NCBI RefSeq assembly: GCF_003841405.1 | Contig: NZ_PXYA01000002.1 | Span: 1-64,000 of the forward strand | Direction: 5' to 3' | DNA from: Tetragenococcus halophilus subsp. halophilus DSM 20339 | GTDB taxonomy: Bacteria > Bacillota > Bacilli > Lactobacillales > Enterococcaceae | Length of the DNA stretch: 64,000 bases | Part shown: in pieces, positions 55,573-64,000 of the stretch | Position numbering within the stretch: the first letter of the stretch is position 1 | Layout of the letters: every line of letters begins with the position of its first letter | Translations under genes and position numbers: made by a program | The notes under the pieces: model-generated | The model's database searches: none | What the model saw: only the letters and a program-made list of their open reading frames with translations | What the model was told of the DNA's origin: nothing

Positions 55573-56163
55573 CTATTTAAAGGCAGGTTTTGTTAAAAAT
55601 TTTCTTATTAGCAAACAACTACTATAACCCACTAGGCAACCTAAAAAGTTCAATAAAATATCACTAACTGAAAAAGTCCCGATATAAAAGACATACTGGA
55701 TTGTTTCAATACCGGTAATTGTTAGTAATGAAATTAAAATAAACTCAAGCCAATTGGCTCTTAAACCATAAAGTCCTCCCAATGGAATAAAGTAGGCTAA
55801 ATTTAAGAATGCTTCAATCAGAGTCCCTCTATCCCAGACCAAAAAATCAAATAAATCGCCATTAAAGGTATGATACTCCGGTGCCTTGGTAAATAGCACA
55901 ACAAAAAGTAAAAAGAGATAGACACTATAAAACAAATAAAGATAGAGCATAGAAAAATGGCGAAATTCAATTTGTAAGTACAAGAACCAACAACTTAACA
56001 CCACAAACACAATGAGCGTTTCTTTCGTATAGCCAAAACGGTTCATAACATTTTCAAAGCGTTCATATTGTAATAAGGTTGGATAAACAAGATAGTGTAC
56101 GACTCCTACACCTAGAATTGTAGAAATAATAAATGCAATAACACAGCGGATGCTACGCGCCAT
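55573..56163 (-). CDS. VanZ-like membrane protein
   Basis: 196 residues, about six helices. The VanZ pattern is seen in LNLAYFIPLGGLYGLRANWL near 118 and ILLNFLGCLVGYSSCLLIRK near 168. VanZ relatives affect the cell envelope; one gives low teicoplanin resistance, but most have no known function. AGGAGGTGC precedes the start; single gene. Confidence 0.8.
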   Translation of the reverse strand: MARSIRCVIAFIISTILGVGVVHYLVYPTLLQYERFENVMNRFGYTKETLIVFVVLSCWFLYLQIEFRHFSMLYLYLFYSVYLFLLFVVLFTKAPEYHTFNGDLFDFLVWDRGTLIEAFLNLAYFIPLGGLYGLRANWLEFILISLLTITGIETIQYVFYIGTFSVSDILLNFLGCLVGYSSCLLIRKFLTKPAFK

Positions 56164-56290
56164 AAAGCACCTCCTTTTAGTGATTCAAGAAGTATTGTAG
56201 CAGAATATTGAAAAATTACGTCATTTGTAGATGAAATTTAAAATTTTTTGATCATTTTATTTAAAAGAAAACCTTATCTAAAATAAAAAA

Positions 56291-56328
56291 AGCAGCTGAC
56301 CGTCTAGATCAACTGCTAAAAACTTTGC
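56291..56328 (-). terminator. Terminator of the MFS exporter gene
   Basis: On the minus strand AGCAGTTGA / TCAGCTGCT, then TTTTTTATTTT, just after the stop at 56331. Confidence 0.7.
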
Positions 56329-56330
56329 TT

Positions 56331-57743
56331 TTAAGTAGATGACTTCATAGAAGTATATCTTCTTTTTAAACGTTGGCTGATAAATACTGTCAATAAGCCA
56401 ATACCCGCTAAAATGACCAAAAGTACGAAATCAATTTGACTACCTTGTGCTGTTAATAAACCAGAAGCAGCATCTTGCCGTAACTGAACGGAAGAAATGA
56501 TCGCAGACAAGACACTAGTACCAATTGAACCTGCATATTGTTGAAAAGTATTAAACAAAGAGTTAATATCTGCCTTTTCTTCTATAGTTACTTGTCTACT
56601 AGCATCAGATAATGTATTGCCAAAACCAAAATTAAATCCAACACGCAAAAAGACGTAAATTAAGACCATAGAACTTATACTTAAAATTGGGGTACCAAAA
56701 TAAAAAAGCCAGCAACCTAAAAACATAGATACATTTGCTATCGTTAAAGGTAAAAATATGCCGCGCCGATCATACAAACGCCCTGCTAAAGGAGCAATTG
56801 CAGCGCCTAACAACGAACCTGGTAGTAAAATTAAACCAGCGATAAATGGTTCAGTATTTAAATAATCTTGTGCAAGAATCGGTAAGACAAAAGAAATACC
56901 TATATTAATAAACTGCAAAATAAAAAAGTTCAACCAACGTAAACCAATAATTGGTCGTAATAGCAGGGAAAAATTTAGTATCTTTTTTTCAGAAAAATGA
57001 TAATGAACAAACAAAGCAATAATTCCTACAATAAAAATAGCTAAAAGACTAAAAAAAGATAAACTATAAAATCCATTATTACCAGCATTTGCAAATGCCA
57101 CACTAAGGCTTACAAATACCCAGGATAAAAGAACAAGCCCTATCCAATCAAAGCGCTGTTTGGTCCCAACAGCTTCTAATTGAATGTTTCTTCCACCGAG
57201 CCATATACTCACTAAAATAATAGGGATTGCTATAAAAAAAATAGCACGCCATGATAAAAAGGAGGTAAAAAGACCACCATAGGTTGGACCTAGTGCAGGT
57301 GCAAAGGAGTTTACCATACTACCAATTCCCATATAAACACCCATCTTACTTTGAGGAACTAAGGATAAAATGATCTGAAACATCAAGGGCGTTGACAATC
57401 CTGTCGAAACTGCTTGAAGTAAGCGCCCGGTCATCAACATCGGAAATGAAACAGCGCTTGCGCATAATATTGTCCCTGTAATGAAAAATAATACGGCTAT
57501 ACGAAATAAGTGCTGTGCTTTAAACTTTTTAATCAGGTGACCCGATGCGCTCATAACGACCGTTACCATCAATAAGTAACCAGAAGTCGCCCATTGCATA
57601 GTTCCTAGTGACACATTAAATTCTTCCGTTAATGTTGGAAATGTTACATTTAATGAAGTCTCTACTAAAATTCCTAAAAAAGAAAGTAGAGCAACAGCCA
57701 ATATTGCTAATTTTGTCTGCTTAGTAACAATTTCATTTTCCAT
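56331..57743 (-). CDS. MFS drug exporter, DHA2/EmrB type
   Basis: 470 residues, 13-14 helices. The N-terminal half has the motif-A-like SASGHLIKKFKAQHLFRIAV and TGRLLQAVSTGLSTPLMFQI; motif C appears as SFAPALGPTYGGLFTSFLSW near 150. Second-half loop is LAGRLYDRRGIFLPLTIANV. Family members export drugs or lipophilic compounds by proton antiport. No regulator is adjacent. GGAAAGAC precedes the ATG. Confidence 0.87.
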   Translation of the reverse strand: MENEIVTKQTKLAILAVALLSFLGILVETSLNVTFPTLTEEFNVSLGTMQWATSGYLLMVTVVMSASGHLIKKFKAQHLFRIAVLFFITGTILCASAVSFPMLMTGRLLQAVSTGLSTPLMFQIILSLVPQSKMGVYMGIGSMVNSFAPALGPTYGGLFTSFLSWRAIFFIAIPIILVSIWLGGRNIQLEAVGTKQRFDWIGLVLLSWVFVSLSVAFANAGNNGFYSLSFFSLLAIFIVGIIALFVHYHFSEKKILNFSLLLRPIIGLRWLNFFILQFINIGISFVLPILAQDYLNTEPFIAGLILLPGSLLGAAIAPLAGRLYDRRGIFLPLTIANVSMFLGCWLFYFGTPILSISSMVLIYVFLRVGFNFGFGNTLSDASRQVTIEEKADINSLFNTFQQYAGSIGTSVLSAIISSVQLRQDAASGLLTAQGSQIDFVLLVILAGIGLLTVFISQRLKRRYTSMKSST

Positions 57744-58204
57744 AATGTCTTTCCTTCTTTCGTTCTTATGTATCTTTTTATCTTTGAAAAACGTTATTGA
57801 TTTTTGACGAATGCTTTATCAATCTCACTGCTCTTTATTACAATAAAAGAATAGATCGGATTGAGAATCGCCAAGCCCAAATCATTTCAATACATTGCTC
57901 AAAAAAAACGACGCGGAAAATGCACGCCGCTATATATCATATTTTTTAATAACATTTTCGCAGTTTCCTATAACTCTTTATCATAAGTGTACTACAGATA
58001 ATAATAATAAAAACCGTTGTTGCCCCTCATTCCAAAATTGATATGCAAGAAAATTTGATAAGTATTAGTATCTTTAATGGTAACAATGCAGATATTGTTG
58101 AAAAGGGTCATTTATATATAGAAAAAACAGTAGCGCTAATGAAATAGGACATACCACATTATATCCAATATCTTTGCGGTAATCATGTTAAGTAAAATAC
58201 ACTC
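57744..58204. other. 461-bp gap between MFS gene and galM
   Basis: A/T-rich. It holds a small GC hairpin (GCG..CGC near 57909-57931) and, on the plus strand at 58043-58147, a 34-codon frame (MQENLISISIFNGNNADIVE ...) that stays open a few codons upstream of its ATG and ends TAG. It lacks a ribosome binding site and looks like the 3' remnant of a lost gene that I do not recognise. Confidence 0.35.
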
Positions 58205-59248
58205 TTAATTAACAGTCATAAATTGATAAGTGGTTTTAAGGATTTTTTCTTCATCTTTTTTAAGAATGGGCGTTGCAAAGTTCGGTTCATTAACCGCATT
58301 GGGAAAAGCTTGTGTTTCAAAACATACGCCCCCTCGTGGTGGATAAAAAGCATTATTTTTCCCTGGCGTATCGTTTAAAAAGTTTCCAGAGTAAACTTGA
58401 ACACCTGGGAGTTGGGTAGACACTTCCATTAAAATCCCCGACTGATCTCCTTCTAGTCTCGCTGTTATGTCAGCATTTTGATCAATTACAAAATTATGAT
58501 CATATCCTTGAGCATAATTTAATTGAGAAAAATTTTTCTGAATGTCCTTTCCAATTCTTTTACTACTTCTAAAGTCCATAGGTGTATCTTCAACTGTTAA
58601 GATTTCTCCTGTTGGTATTGAACTTTCAGCCTTAATTGGCGTATATTTTGATGCATTAAGCTGAAGAACATGGTCTAATACATCACCATTTTGGTGTCCA
58701 TTCAAATTAAAATAACTATGGTTTGTTGGATTAAAAATGGTGTCTTGGTCAGCATTTCCCCTATAAGTTATAGAAATTGCATCTTCTTGAAGCTGATATG
58801 TTACTTCCAAATTTAACTCACCGGAAAACCTCTGATCTCCATCTACACTATCTAGCGCAAAGGTAATTGAATGCTCCAATTCATTTACCGCCCTTACTTC
58901 CCAAATCCTTAGTTGATAGCCATCAGGTCCACTATGTAAATTATTATTGCCTTCGTTTTTATTCAATTTATACCTAACGCCATTTAATTCAAATGCAGCA
59001 TTTTCTACCCGGTTCGCATTACGCCCAACCGTAGCACCAAAAAAGAATTCATTGTTTATTTCATAACCTTTCAGTGAAGGAAAGCCTAAAACAATGTCTC
59101 TTGCTTTACCATCCTTATCAGTCACCCAAAGATTGGTCAATGTTGCACCGAAATCACTAACTGTCATTTCCATACCCTGCTCATTTTTAAAAGTATACAA
59201 AAATACTGTCTTTCCATTCTCGGTATTGCCAAATATTGTTTTTTCCAT
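58205..59248 (-). CDS. galM: Aldose 1-epimerase (mutarotase)
   Basis: 347 residues. It interconverts alpha and beta anomers of aldoses. Motifs: GATVGRNANRVENAAFELNG near 70, HSGPDGYQLRIWEV near 102, the catalytic histidine in TIFNPTNHSYFNLNGHQNGD near 175, and the catalytic glutamate in RGGVCFETQAFPNAVNEPNF near 310. AGGAAGTG precedes the ATG. Divergent from rbsK, next to a ribose cluster rather than galactose genes. Confidence 0.93.
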   Translation of the reverse strand: MEKTIFGNTENGKTVFLYTFKNEQGMEMTVSDFGATLTNLWVTDKDGKARDIVLGFPSLKGYEINNEFFFGATVGRNANRVENAAFELNGVRYKLNKNEGNNNLHSGPDGYQLRIWEVRAVNELEHSITFALDSVDGDQRFSGELNLEVTYQLQEDAISITYRGNADQDTIFNPTNHSYFNLNGHQNGDVLDHVLQLNASKYTPIKAESSIPTGEILTVEDTPMDFRSSKRIGKDIQKNFSQLNYAQGYDHNFVIDQNADITARLEGDQSGILMEVSTQLPGVQVYSGNFLNDTPGKNNAFYPPRGGVCFETQAFPNAVNEPNFATPILKKDEEKILKTTYQFMTVN

Positions 59249-59347
59249 TTAATCACTTCCTTATATATCCTTATTATAATGTGCTCACATTTAACTTGCC
59301 AGTTATCTTTTACGTTAGAATAATTTTATCATGTATTTCCATAAGGA

Positions 59348-59491
59348 TCAGAAATAGGCATTTGTTTCATGCATATTGACTGGCATTTCGTAATTCACTT
59401 GAACGTAATCAGCCGTCAAACGATGTTTTGGCAAATAAATATCAATACTTTTTAGAATAAATAACGCCGTCTTTATTTCTCTCAAAAAACC
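59348..59491 (-). pseudogene. Unrecognised 3' gene remnant
   Basis: On the minus strand 47 codons without a start read REIKTALFILKSIDIYLPKH then RLTADYVQVNYEMPV and end TGA. The composition looks like real protein, but there is no start codon or ribosome binding site. Lies between galM and rbsK. I do not recognise the family. Confidence 0.3.
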
Positions 59492-59505
59492 TCAATAAAT
59501 ACATA

Positions 59506-59515
59506 AAACCGGTTT
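59506..59515. promoter_or_regulatory. LacI-type operator upstream of rbsK
   Basis: AAACCGGTTT, a perfect palindrome 85 bp before the rbsK start, similar in form to RbsR/LacI-family sites. No rbsR gene is present in the window. Confidence 0.4.
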
Positions 59516-59599
59516 ACTTTTTAAATAAAAAGGTTTAAGCTATTTTGTGGATTTATTCAAAGCAAAATTCACATAATTAATGAAAGTAGGAGATCTGAA

Positions 59600-60505
59600 A
59601 TGAATAAAGCGACAATTGTAGGAAGCATTAATTTAGATACCAACTTACGAGTTCATCGAATGGTAAAACCAGGTGAAACAATTCATGGAAAAGAGCACTA
59701 TACTGCAGCTGGTGGTAAAGGAGCTAATCAAGCTGTTGCCACTGCAAGAGCCGGAACAAATACAAGTTTTATTGGTGCCGTAGGTAATGATGGTCCTGGA
59801 GAACAGATGCTTGATTTATTAAAAGAAGAAAAAATTGATGTTTCTGGCATTGAGATCATCCAAAACGAACCAACTGGTCAAGCTTTCATCCCCATTGACG
59901 ATAACGGAGAAAATTCTATTATGTTCTATGCTGGTGCAAACTATGCTTTTGGCACAGAAGAAGTTGCAAAAAATAGTTCACTAATTGAAACGAATGATTT
60001 TGTTATCGCCCAGTTGGAAACTCCGATTGAAGCTACGATAAAAGCTTTTGAAATTGCTCGCAGTAAAAATGTCAAAACTATTTTGAATCCAGCTCCTGGT
60101 GAAAGTGATCTACCGGAAAAACTATTAAAATTAACGGATATGATTATTCCCAACGAAACTGAAGCAGAAACAATCACTGGGATTGAAGTAAACGATGAAA
60201 CTTCAGCTAAAAAAGCTGCGGCGAAATTGCACGAATTAGGCGTTGAAGCTGTAATTATCACTTTTGGAGCAAAAGGCGCCTTTTATGATTTTAATGGGTA
60301 TAGCGAATTAGTTCCTGCTTTTAAAGTAAAGGCCGTAGACACAACAGCTGCTGGAGACACCTTTATTGGTTATATGATTGCGACCTTGGAAAAGGATTTT
60401 TCTAACCTAAGAGAAGCGATTTTACATGGCAATAAAGCCTCTTCTGCCACCGTCCAACGTTTTGGCGCACAACCATCGATCCCTTACAAAAATGAAATAA
60501 TATAA
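59600..60505 (+). CDS. rbsK: Ribokinase
   Basis: 301 residues, PfkB family. The first signature is [20 protein letters not shown] near 38 and the second is [20 protein letters not shown] near 245, with the catalytic Asp in TAAGD. Start [18 protein letters not shown]. It phosphorylates D-ribose to ribose-5-phosphate. First gene of rbsK-rbsD-rbsU; GTAGGAGATC upstream. Confidence 0.95.
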   Translation: MNKATIVGSINLDTNLRVHRMVKPGETIHGKEHYTAAGGKGANQAVATARAGTNTSFIGAVGNDGPGEQMLDLLKEEKIDVSGIEIIQNEPTGQAFIPIDDNGENSIMFYAGANYAFGTEEVAKNSSLIETNDFVIAQLETPIEATIKAFEIARSKNVKTILNPAPGESDLPEKLLKLTDMIIPNETEAETITGIEVNDETSAKKAAAKLHELGVEAVIITFGAKGAFYDFNGYSELVPAFKVKAVDTTAAGDTFIGYMIATLEKDFSNLREAILHGNKASSATVQRFGAQPSIPYKNEII

Positions 60506-60528
60506 TATTGAAAGGAATGTTTAAAGAC

Positions 60529-60924
60529 ATGAAAAAGACAAAAGTCATTAATTCCAATTTATCGCGAGTTATCGCACAAATGGGTCACTTTGATAAATTA
60601 GCCATCGGCGACGCAGGTACACCTGTACCGGATGAAACCGAAAAGATTGATTTGGCCGTTACCCAAGATATCCCTAAATTTATGGATGTCTTAAATAACG
60701 TACTAGAAGAACTAGAAATTCAAAAAATTTATTTAGCAGAAGAAATTAAGACGAAAAATCCAGAGATGCTAAAACAAATCCAAAAACAATTACCAGACAC
60801 AACAATAAAATACATTTCCCACGAAGAATTAAAAAGAGAGCTCAAAGATTGTAAAGTATTCGTGCGAACAGGTGAAATGTCACCCTTTGCTAATATCATG
60901 TTAGAAAGTAATGTCGTTTTTTAA
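60529..60924 (+). CDS. rbsD: D-ribose pyranase
   Basis: 131 residues from 60529 (GAAAGGAATG upstream; the frame from 60508 is not supported). Motif [20 protein letters not shown] near 15 contains the catalytic histidine; the end [14 protein letters not shown] is typical. It converts ribopyranose to the form used by ribokinase. Follows rbsK by 23 bp. Confidence 0.95.
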   Translation: MKKTKVINSNLSRVIAQMGHFDKLAIGDAGTPVPDETEKIDLAVTQDIPKFMDVLNNVLEELEIQKIYLAEEIKTKNPEMLKQIQKQLPDTTIKYISHEELKRELKDCKVFVRTGEMSPFANIMLESNVVF

Positions 60925-60954
60925 AAGAAAATTATAGTAGAAAAGAGGATAAAA

Positions 60955-61845
60955 ATGGATACTGTGGCACTTCTTGTTGGTTTAGGGCCTTTGATCGGTT
61001 GGGGATTATTTCCAACTATCGCATCTAAATTCGGTGGACGTCCATCGAACCAAATCTTAGGAACAACCATCGGAACATTTATTTTGGCGTTAATTTTTAT
61101 GTGGGTTCGTGGTCTTGCCTTCCCTAGCGGGTCTGACTTGCTTTTATCCATCGTTTCTGGTATTGGCTGGGCGTGCGCACAAATTGTTACTTTCTTATCA
61201 TTTCGTTTAGTTGGATCCTCAAGAGCTATGCCTATCACCACAGCTTTTCAATTGCTCGGAGCCTCACTATGGGGCGTGTTTTATCTAGGAGACTGGCCTG
61301 GAGTTACCGCTAAAATTTGGGGTGGGATTGCTTTAATTGCCATTATTATTGGAGCCTACTTCACTGTCTGGTCTGAAAACAAAACTCAGGAAAATTCTAG
61401 TTTGCTAAAAAAAGCTGTCATTTGGTTACTCTTCGGCGAAATTGGCTACTGGCTTTATTCAGCGGCTCCTCAAGCAACTTCGATCAGCGGGATGGAAGCT
61501 TTTTTACCACAAGCGATCGGCATGTTAATCGTAGGGATGTTTTATGCTGCTATAGAAACAGTGGGAAATAATACCGCCGCTTCTCCATTTAAAGAAACTG
61601 TTTCTTATAAACAAATCTGGGCGGGTTTCTTCTTTGCTTTTGGAGCATTGACTTACTTGATCTCAGCACAGCCTGACATGAACGGTTTAGCTACGGGCTT
61701 TGTTTTATCACAAACGAATGTTGCCTTAGCTACCCTAACAGGTATTTGGTTTTTAGGACAAGAGAAAACGAAAAAAGAAATGACTGTTACAGTCATTGGT
61801 CTTGTATTAATCATTGCTGGTGCAGCGGTGACGCAATTTATTTAG
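60955..61845 (+). CDS. rbsU: Ribose uptake protein RbsU (GRP family)
   Basis: 296 residues with ten helices of the glucose/ribose porter (GRP) family: GLGPLIGWGLFPTIASKFGG near 10, SGIGWACAQIVTFLSFRLVG near 68, PITTAFQLLGASLWGVFYLG near 92, and ALATLTGIWFLGQEKTKKEM near 262. It imports ribose without an ABC system, the usual arrangement in Lactobacillales. Last gene of the operon, followed by a terminator. Confidence 0.92.
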   Translation: MDTVALLVGLGPLIGWGLFPTIASKFGGRPSNQILGTTIGTFILALIFMWVRGLAFPSGSDLLLSIVSGIGWACAQIVTFLSFRLVGSSRAMPITTAFQLLGASLWGVFYLGDWPGVTAKIWGGIALIAIIIGAYFTVWSENKTQENSSLLKKAVIWLLFGEIGYWLYSAAPQATSISGMEAFLPQAIGMLIVGMFYAAIETVGNNTAASPFKETVSYKQIWAGFFFAFGALTYLISAQPDMNGLATGFVLSQTNVALATLTGIWFLGQEKTKKEMTVTVIGLVLIIAGAAVTQFI

Positions 61846-61870
61846 CCATATTAATTGGTTTTTCAACAAA

Positions 61871-61919
61871 ACAACTCTCTTTTTGGTATTGAGTCGGACT
61901 ATCTATCAAAAAGAGAGTC
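61871..61919 (+). terminator. Terminator of the rbs operon
   Basis: ACTCTCTTTTTG.TA pairs with TA.CAAAAAGAGAGT. Symmetrical; also suits the minus-strand GNAT gene. Confidence 0.7.
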
Positions 61920-61977
61920 ATTATTTATCATTTATACAATTCTCCTACTAAAATCCCCTCAATTAATAGCAATGAAC

Positions 61978-62529
61978 CTAACCTTTTCTTTTTGCAAGGT
62001 CTTTTAAAATACGCATTCCTTTTTCGAAATCTTTCGTACCGGGAACAAATGTATAGCCTAACTTTTCGTATATTGCAATTGCAGGATAGTTCCATGTTTG
62101 AGTGTGCAGCATTGCGGGTTGATCTGGATACAGCTCTTCTAAAAGTGCAGTCACCTTCACTGCCAGAAAGCTTGCTATTCCTTGTCTTTGTGCTTCTGGC
62201 ATCACAGCTAGCCAATGAAACTAAGGACCGCCCTCTTTTGCCCACCAAGCCGTACATGTTGCAATTTTTTTACCCGAAGGATCTGTGACAAAAGTCATTC
62301 TTTTTGTCAATTCATCTGGATAAGGGGAAAAGTTCTTTTGGAAATAGGTTTCTGCTTCTGACAAGTGATCAAATTCTCCCGCAGAAGTTTCAATAGCTTG
62401 CCAATCCCTTTCATCCCCAGGAGTATAAAAACTAAATTGATAACCTTCTGGCAGTTGTCTATCTGGTAATGCTTGGGAAGTGCTTTTTTCCATTTGAAGT
62501 TTAACATAAGGAATTGTTTTATCTATCAT
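61978..62529 (-). pseudogene. GNAT acetyltransferase split by an in-frame amber stop
   Basis: 183 codons with a single TAG at 62221-62223. Before it: the N-terminal half to CTAWWAKEGGP. After it in the same frame: FHWLAVMPEAQRQGIASFLA, the acetyl-CoA-binding Q-x-x-G-x-A motif, then LHTQTWNYPAIAIYEKLGYT, the C-terminal GNAT signature. A single base change from a serine (TCG) or glutamine (CAG) codon would explain it. The two halves are otherwise intact, so the loss is recent or the base call is wrong. Confidence 0.8.
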
Positions 62530-62603
62530 TTTTCCTCTCTAACCCTCCTTGTTAATATAGTAACAAATACTTTTGATACTTCATACCTTGATTGAATAAA
62601 CCA

Positions 62604-62612
62604 TGTTATAAT
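62604..62612 (+). promoter_or_regulatory. Extended -10 promoter of the fst-like toxin
   Basis: TG-T-TATAAT, a perfect -10 with TG extension; no good -35. It would start an RNA near 62619, about 30 nt before the toxin start. Confidence 0.55.
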
Positions 62613-62648
62613 ATTTTATGGCAACTGCCTCGAAAGGGGGTGACTCAG

Positions 62649-62732
62649 TTGTACGAAATTGTCTCATTAATCATTGCCCCACTTTTTGTGGGTCTAGTAA
62701 TCGCGCTAGTTAATCACTGGCTAGATGATTAG
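62649..62732 (+). CDS. fst: Fst-family type I toxin
   Basis: 27 residues from a TTG start with AAAGGGGG 8 bp upstream: YEIVSLIIAPLFVGLVIALV then NHWLDD. The I-x-A-P-x-F-V-G-L-V pattern and W-L-D end are those of Fst (pAD1 par toxin) and its chromosomal relatives. It is a membrane peptide whose translation is blocked by a small antisense RNA. Direct repeat a (GGTGACTCAGTTG, 62639-62651) overlaps the start codon, and repeat b (GTCTCATT, 62661-62668) lies in the coding region. The matching antisense RNA is not adjacent but at 63290-63356. Confidence 0.85.
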   Translation: MYEIVSLIIAPLFVGLVIALVNHWLDD

Positions 62733-62790
62733 CAATGATTGAAACAGTTGCTTTTCTAGCTCCAACGCTGGAGTCACAACAGTGAAAAGA

Positions 62791-62822
62791 AAAACTACCC
62801 TATTGCCGTAGGGTAGTTTTTT
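62791..62822. terminator. Terminator of the fst-like locus
   Basis: AAAACTACCCTA (62791-62802) / TAGGGTAGTTTT (62809-62820) with loop TTGCCG. A near copy is at 63290-63320. Between 62823 and 62999 there is also a possible minus-strand promoter (TGTACA, 16 bp, TATTAT, near 62860-62890) but no repeats a/b. Confidence 0.8.
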
Positions 62823-62999
62823 GGTTTTAAAAGTTTAACTAATTACATAACGACACTCTAGCATAATACACTCGTTTTAAAATATGTACACAGCCACTTT
62901 TTCTTAAGAATTTGAATCAGTACTTAAAACATAATACTATCTTTAAAAAAATATTTGTTTTTGAAAGCGGTCCTACTGATATATAAAACAAAAACTATT

Positions 63000-63248
63000 A
63001 TGAAGGAGAAAACACATAAAAAAATCTTCTTAACTTCATACTTTGCCGGAACACTAAAACAATTTCAATTATTTATTAAAGATAACGCAATTACAGATAA
63101 AGAGATCGTATATATTCACGTTGAAGAATATACGGACTATATTGATGAAGGCAAAGAAGCTTTAAAAGAACGAAACTTCATGCTGGATTCCATAAGTAAC
63201 AGCGAAGCTATTATCATAAATGATACAGTCTATGAAATTCTTAAATAA
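63000..63248 (+). pseudogene. Truncated peptidase E-like (type 1 glutamine amidotransferase-like) gene
   Basis: The readable part HKKIFLTSYFAGTLKQFQLF, then VEEYTDYIDEGKEALKERNF and IINDTVYEIL, follows the N-terminal half of peptidase E/S51-like proteins (about 200 residues); the catalytic half is missing and the segment with the conserved PTAS-like motif is lost. AAGGAG at 63003 is followed by CACAT and AAAAAAATC; one missing G would remove the natural ATG there. The in-frame ATG at 63000 has no ribosome binding site. It sits between the fst-like toxin and its antisense RNA. Confidence 0.55.
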
Positions 63249-63289
63249 ATATCTAACATTCAAATTTTAAAGTTAAAAATATACTACCT

Positions 63290-63356
63290 AAAAAAACCAC
63301 CCTATTGCCGTAGGGTGGCTTCCTGGTGACTCAGTTGCACATCAGTCTCATTTCGC
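63290..63356 (-). ncRNA. RNA II-type antisense antitoxin of the Fst system
   Basis: The promoter on the minus strand is TGTACA (63391-63386), 17-bp spacer, TATAAT (63368-63363). The RNA of about 67 nt carries complements of repeat b (63346-63353) and repeat a (63326-63338), then ends in the terminator CCACCCTA/TAGGGTGG with T-run. Its 13-nt and 8-nt stretches are perfectly complementary to the fst-like mRNA at 62639-62651 and 62661-62668. This is the layout of pAD1 RNA II. Confidence 0.75.
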
Positions 63357-63417
63357 AAACTTATTATAGCATATAGATTAAAAAATGTACATATTTTGTA
63401 CGCTTTCACCTACGTAT

Positions 63418-63519
63418 TTACTTTGCCTTAAAAATTTGAGCTATTTTCTCATTGGTTGGAAGAAAAGGATAAAGACGATTGATAACAAGTTGCCGTCCAA
63501 CTGCACACGTTAGCCCATA
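63418..63519 (-). pseudogene. Unrecognised 3' gene remnant
   Basis: Minus-strand codons without a start read YGLTCAVGRQLVINRLYPFL then PTNEKIAQIFKAK-stop. Protein-like, no start codon, family not recognised. The rest of the gap 63249-63562 holds the antisense RNA and nothing else coding. Confidence 0.3.
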
Positions 63520-63562
63520 TCAACAGTTAACCCGATCTTTATTCCCCTTGTTAACAAACTTT

Positions 63563-64000
63563 TTAGTGCACTTCAACAATATCGGAGGTAGTATAAGCTT
63601 CTTTCCGTAAAGCTGGAATACTCATCATCGCAATAAAACTCATGATATACAAACTCGCGATAAACAGCATGACTTGAGATACACCTGCGTTATCTAAGAT
63701 AAAGCCGATCACAACCGATGAGAAGCCGCCCACAGCACGGCCAACATTTAAAATGGTGTTATTAGCAATCGTACGAATATGATGAGGATACAGTTTTGTA
63801 CAGATAGCACCGTATCCTGAAAACATGCCATTGACAAAAAATCCCATCATTGCACCACCCAGTAGTAAGGTAGTCATTGAATTCACATAAGTAAAGGCAT
63901 AAACTGACAACATTGAACAGATCAAAAAGATACCATAAGCAAGTCGTGGTCCGAAATAGTCCAAGATATTCCCAAAGACCAACATACCCACACACATCCC
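63563..64000 (-). CDS. MFS transporter, C-terminal part (cut by window edge)
   Basis: At least 145 residues, the last four to five helices of a major facilitator: the loop NILDYFGPRLAYGIFLICSM, then GYGAICTKLYPHHIRTIANN and VGRAVGGFSSVVIGFILDNA. The YP-x-H-x-R-T-x-A-N pattern after the tenth helix resembles AAHS/SHS-type carriers of aromatic acids, sialic acid or other organic acids. The start lies beyond 64000. Substrate unknown. Confidence 0.8.
   Translation of the reverse strand, partial: GMCVGMLVFGNILDYFGPRLAYGIFLICSMLSVYAFTYVNSMTTLLLGGAMMGFFVNGMFSGYGAICTKLYPHHIRTIANNTILNVGRAVGGFSSVVIGFILDNAGVSQVMLFIASLYIMSFIAMMSIPALRKEAYTTSDIVEVH

Noticed and set aside
57785-57800. cre-like site GAAAAACGTTATTG upstream of the MFS gene
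   Set aside because: Core matches, but both ends deviate (about four mismatches), too weak to claim.
61992-62288. Plus-strand 98-codon ORF opposite the GNAT gene
   Set aside because: It is the shadow of a clear acetyltransferase on the other strand.
63016-63018. ATG-to-ATA start mutation in the peptidase E-like fragment
   Set aside because: ATA there is out of frame with the following similarity; loss of one G in ATGAAAAAAATC explains the sequence better.

Overview
The window looks like chromosomal DNA of a low-GC Gram-positive bacterium of the order Lactobacillales. Gene content (PTS systems with BglG-, LacI-, GntR- and DeoR-type regulators, a DhaKLM/GldA glycerol cluster, DUF969-DUF979-Pcp, Fst and holin-like type I toxins, CcpA-type cre sites, AGGAGG ribosome binding sites) fits the Enterococcaceae, for example Enterococcus or Tetragenococcus. 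This assignment rests on gene content and family resemblance, not on a database search. No rRNA, tRNA, CRISPR array or prophage was seen.

Layout. 0-4.6 kb: the start of a frameshifted metal P-type ATPase behind a Fur-family operator, then a TetR-controlled two-ATPase ABC exporter whose permease is frameshifted. 4.6-11.3 kb: a toxin-antitoxin-rich stretch (broken YafQ with intact antitoxin, a holin-like type I toxin with convergent antisense RNA, intact RelBE, orphan MazE-like protein) around the DUF969-DUF979-pcp operon and an IS1380-family element. 11.3-20 kb: Ldh_2-type dehydrogenase, frameshifted NRAMP-related transporter, GH3 beta-glucosidase, 5'-truncated transketolase, CmpX-like channel. 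20-26 kb: PucR regulator with NCS1 permease (frameshifted), DUF917 and hydantoinase/oxoprolinase genes. 26-35 kb: dihydrouridine synthase, SNF2 helicase plus SWIM protein, and the gldA-dhaM-dhaK-dhaL operon with a PocR/AraC regulator. 35-43 kb: gamma-glutamyltransferase with a membrane transporter, then a GntR-controlled beta-glucoside PTS and 6-phospho-beta-glucosidase. 43-55.5 kb: DeoR regulator, an IS256-family element, and a sugar regulon (PTS IIBC, TIM-barrel isomerase, RpiB, Rpe, LacI regulator, transaldolase-like aldolase, Ula-type PTS IIC/IIB/IIA, PRD activator). 55.5-64 kb: VanZ-like protein, MFS exporter, galM, rbsK-rbsD-rbsU, a GNAT pseudogene, an Fst-type toxin locus separated from its matching antisense RNA, and the end of an MFS transporter.

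Two things stand out. First, three intergenic arrays (about 7.15-7.44, 25.84-26.12 and 38.40-38.56 kb) have unrelated sequences but the same build: alternating inverted arms repeating every 41 bp. I know of no described element with this form. Second, many genes carry single-base indels, several in short G/C runs (P-type ATPase, ABC permease, YafQ, IS1380 transposase, NRAMP, NCS1 permease), and others are truncated or carry a stop. This means either genome decay or homopolymer errors in the assembly, and it should be settled before any of these genes is called dead.
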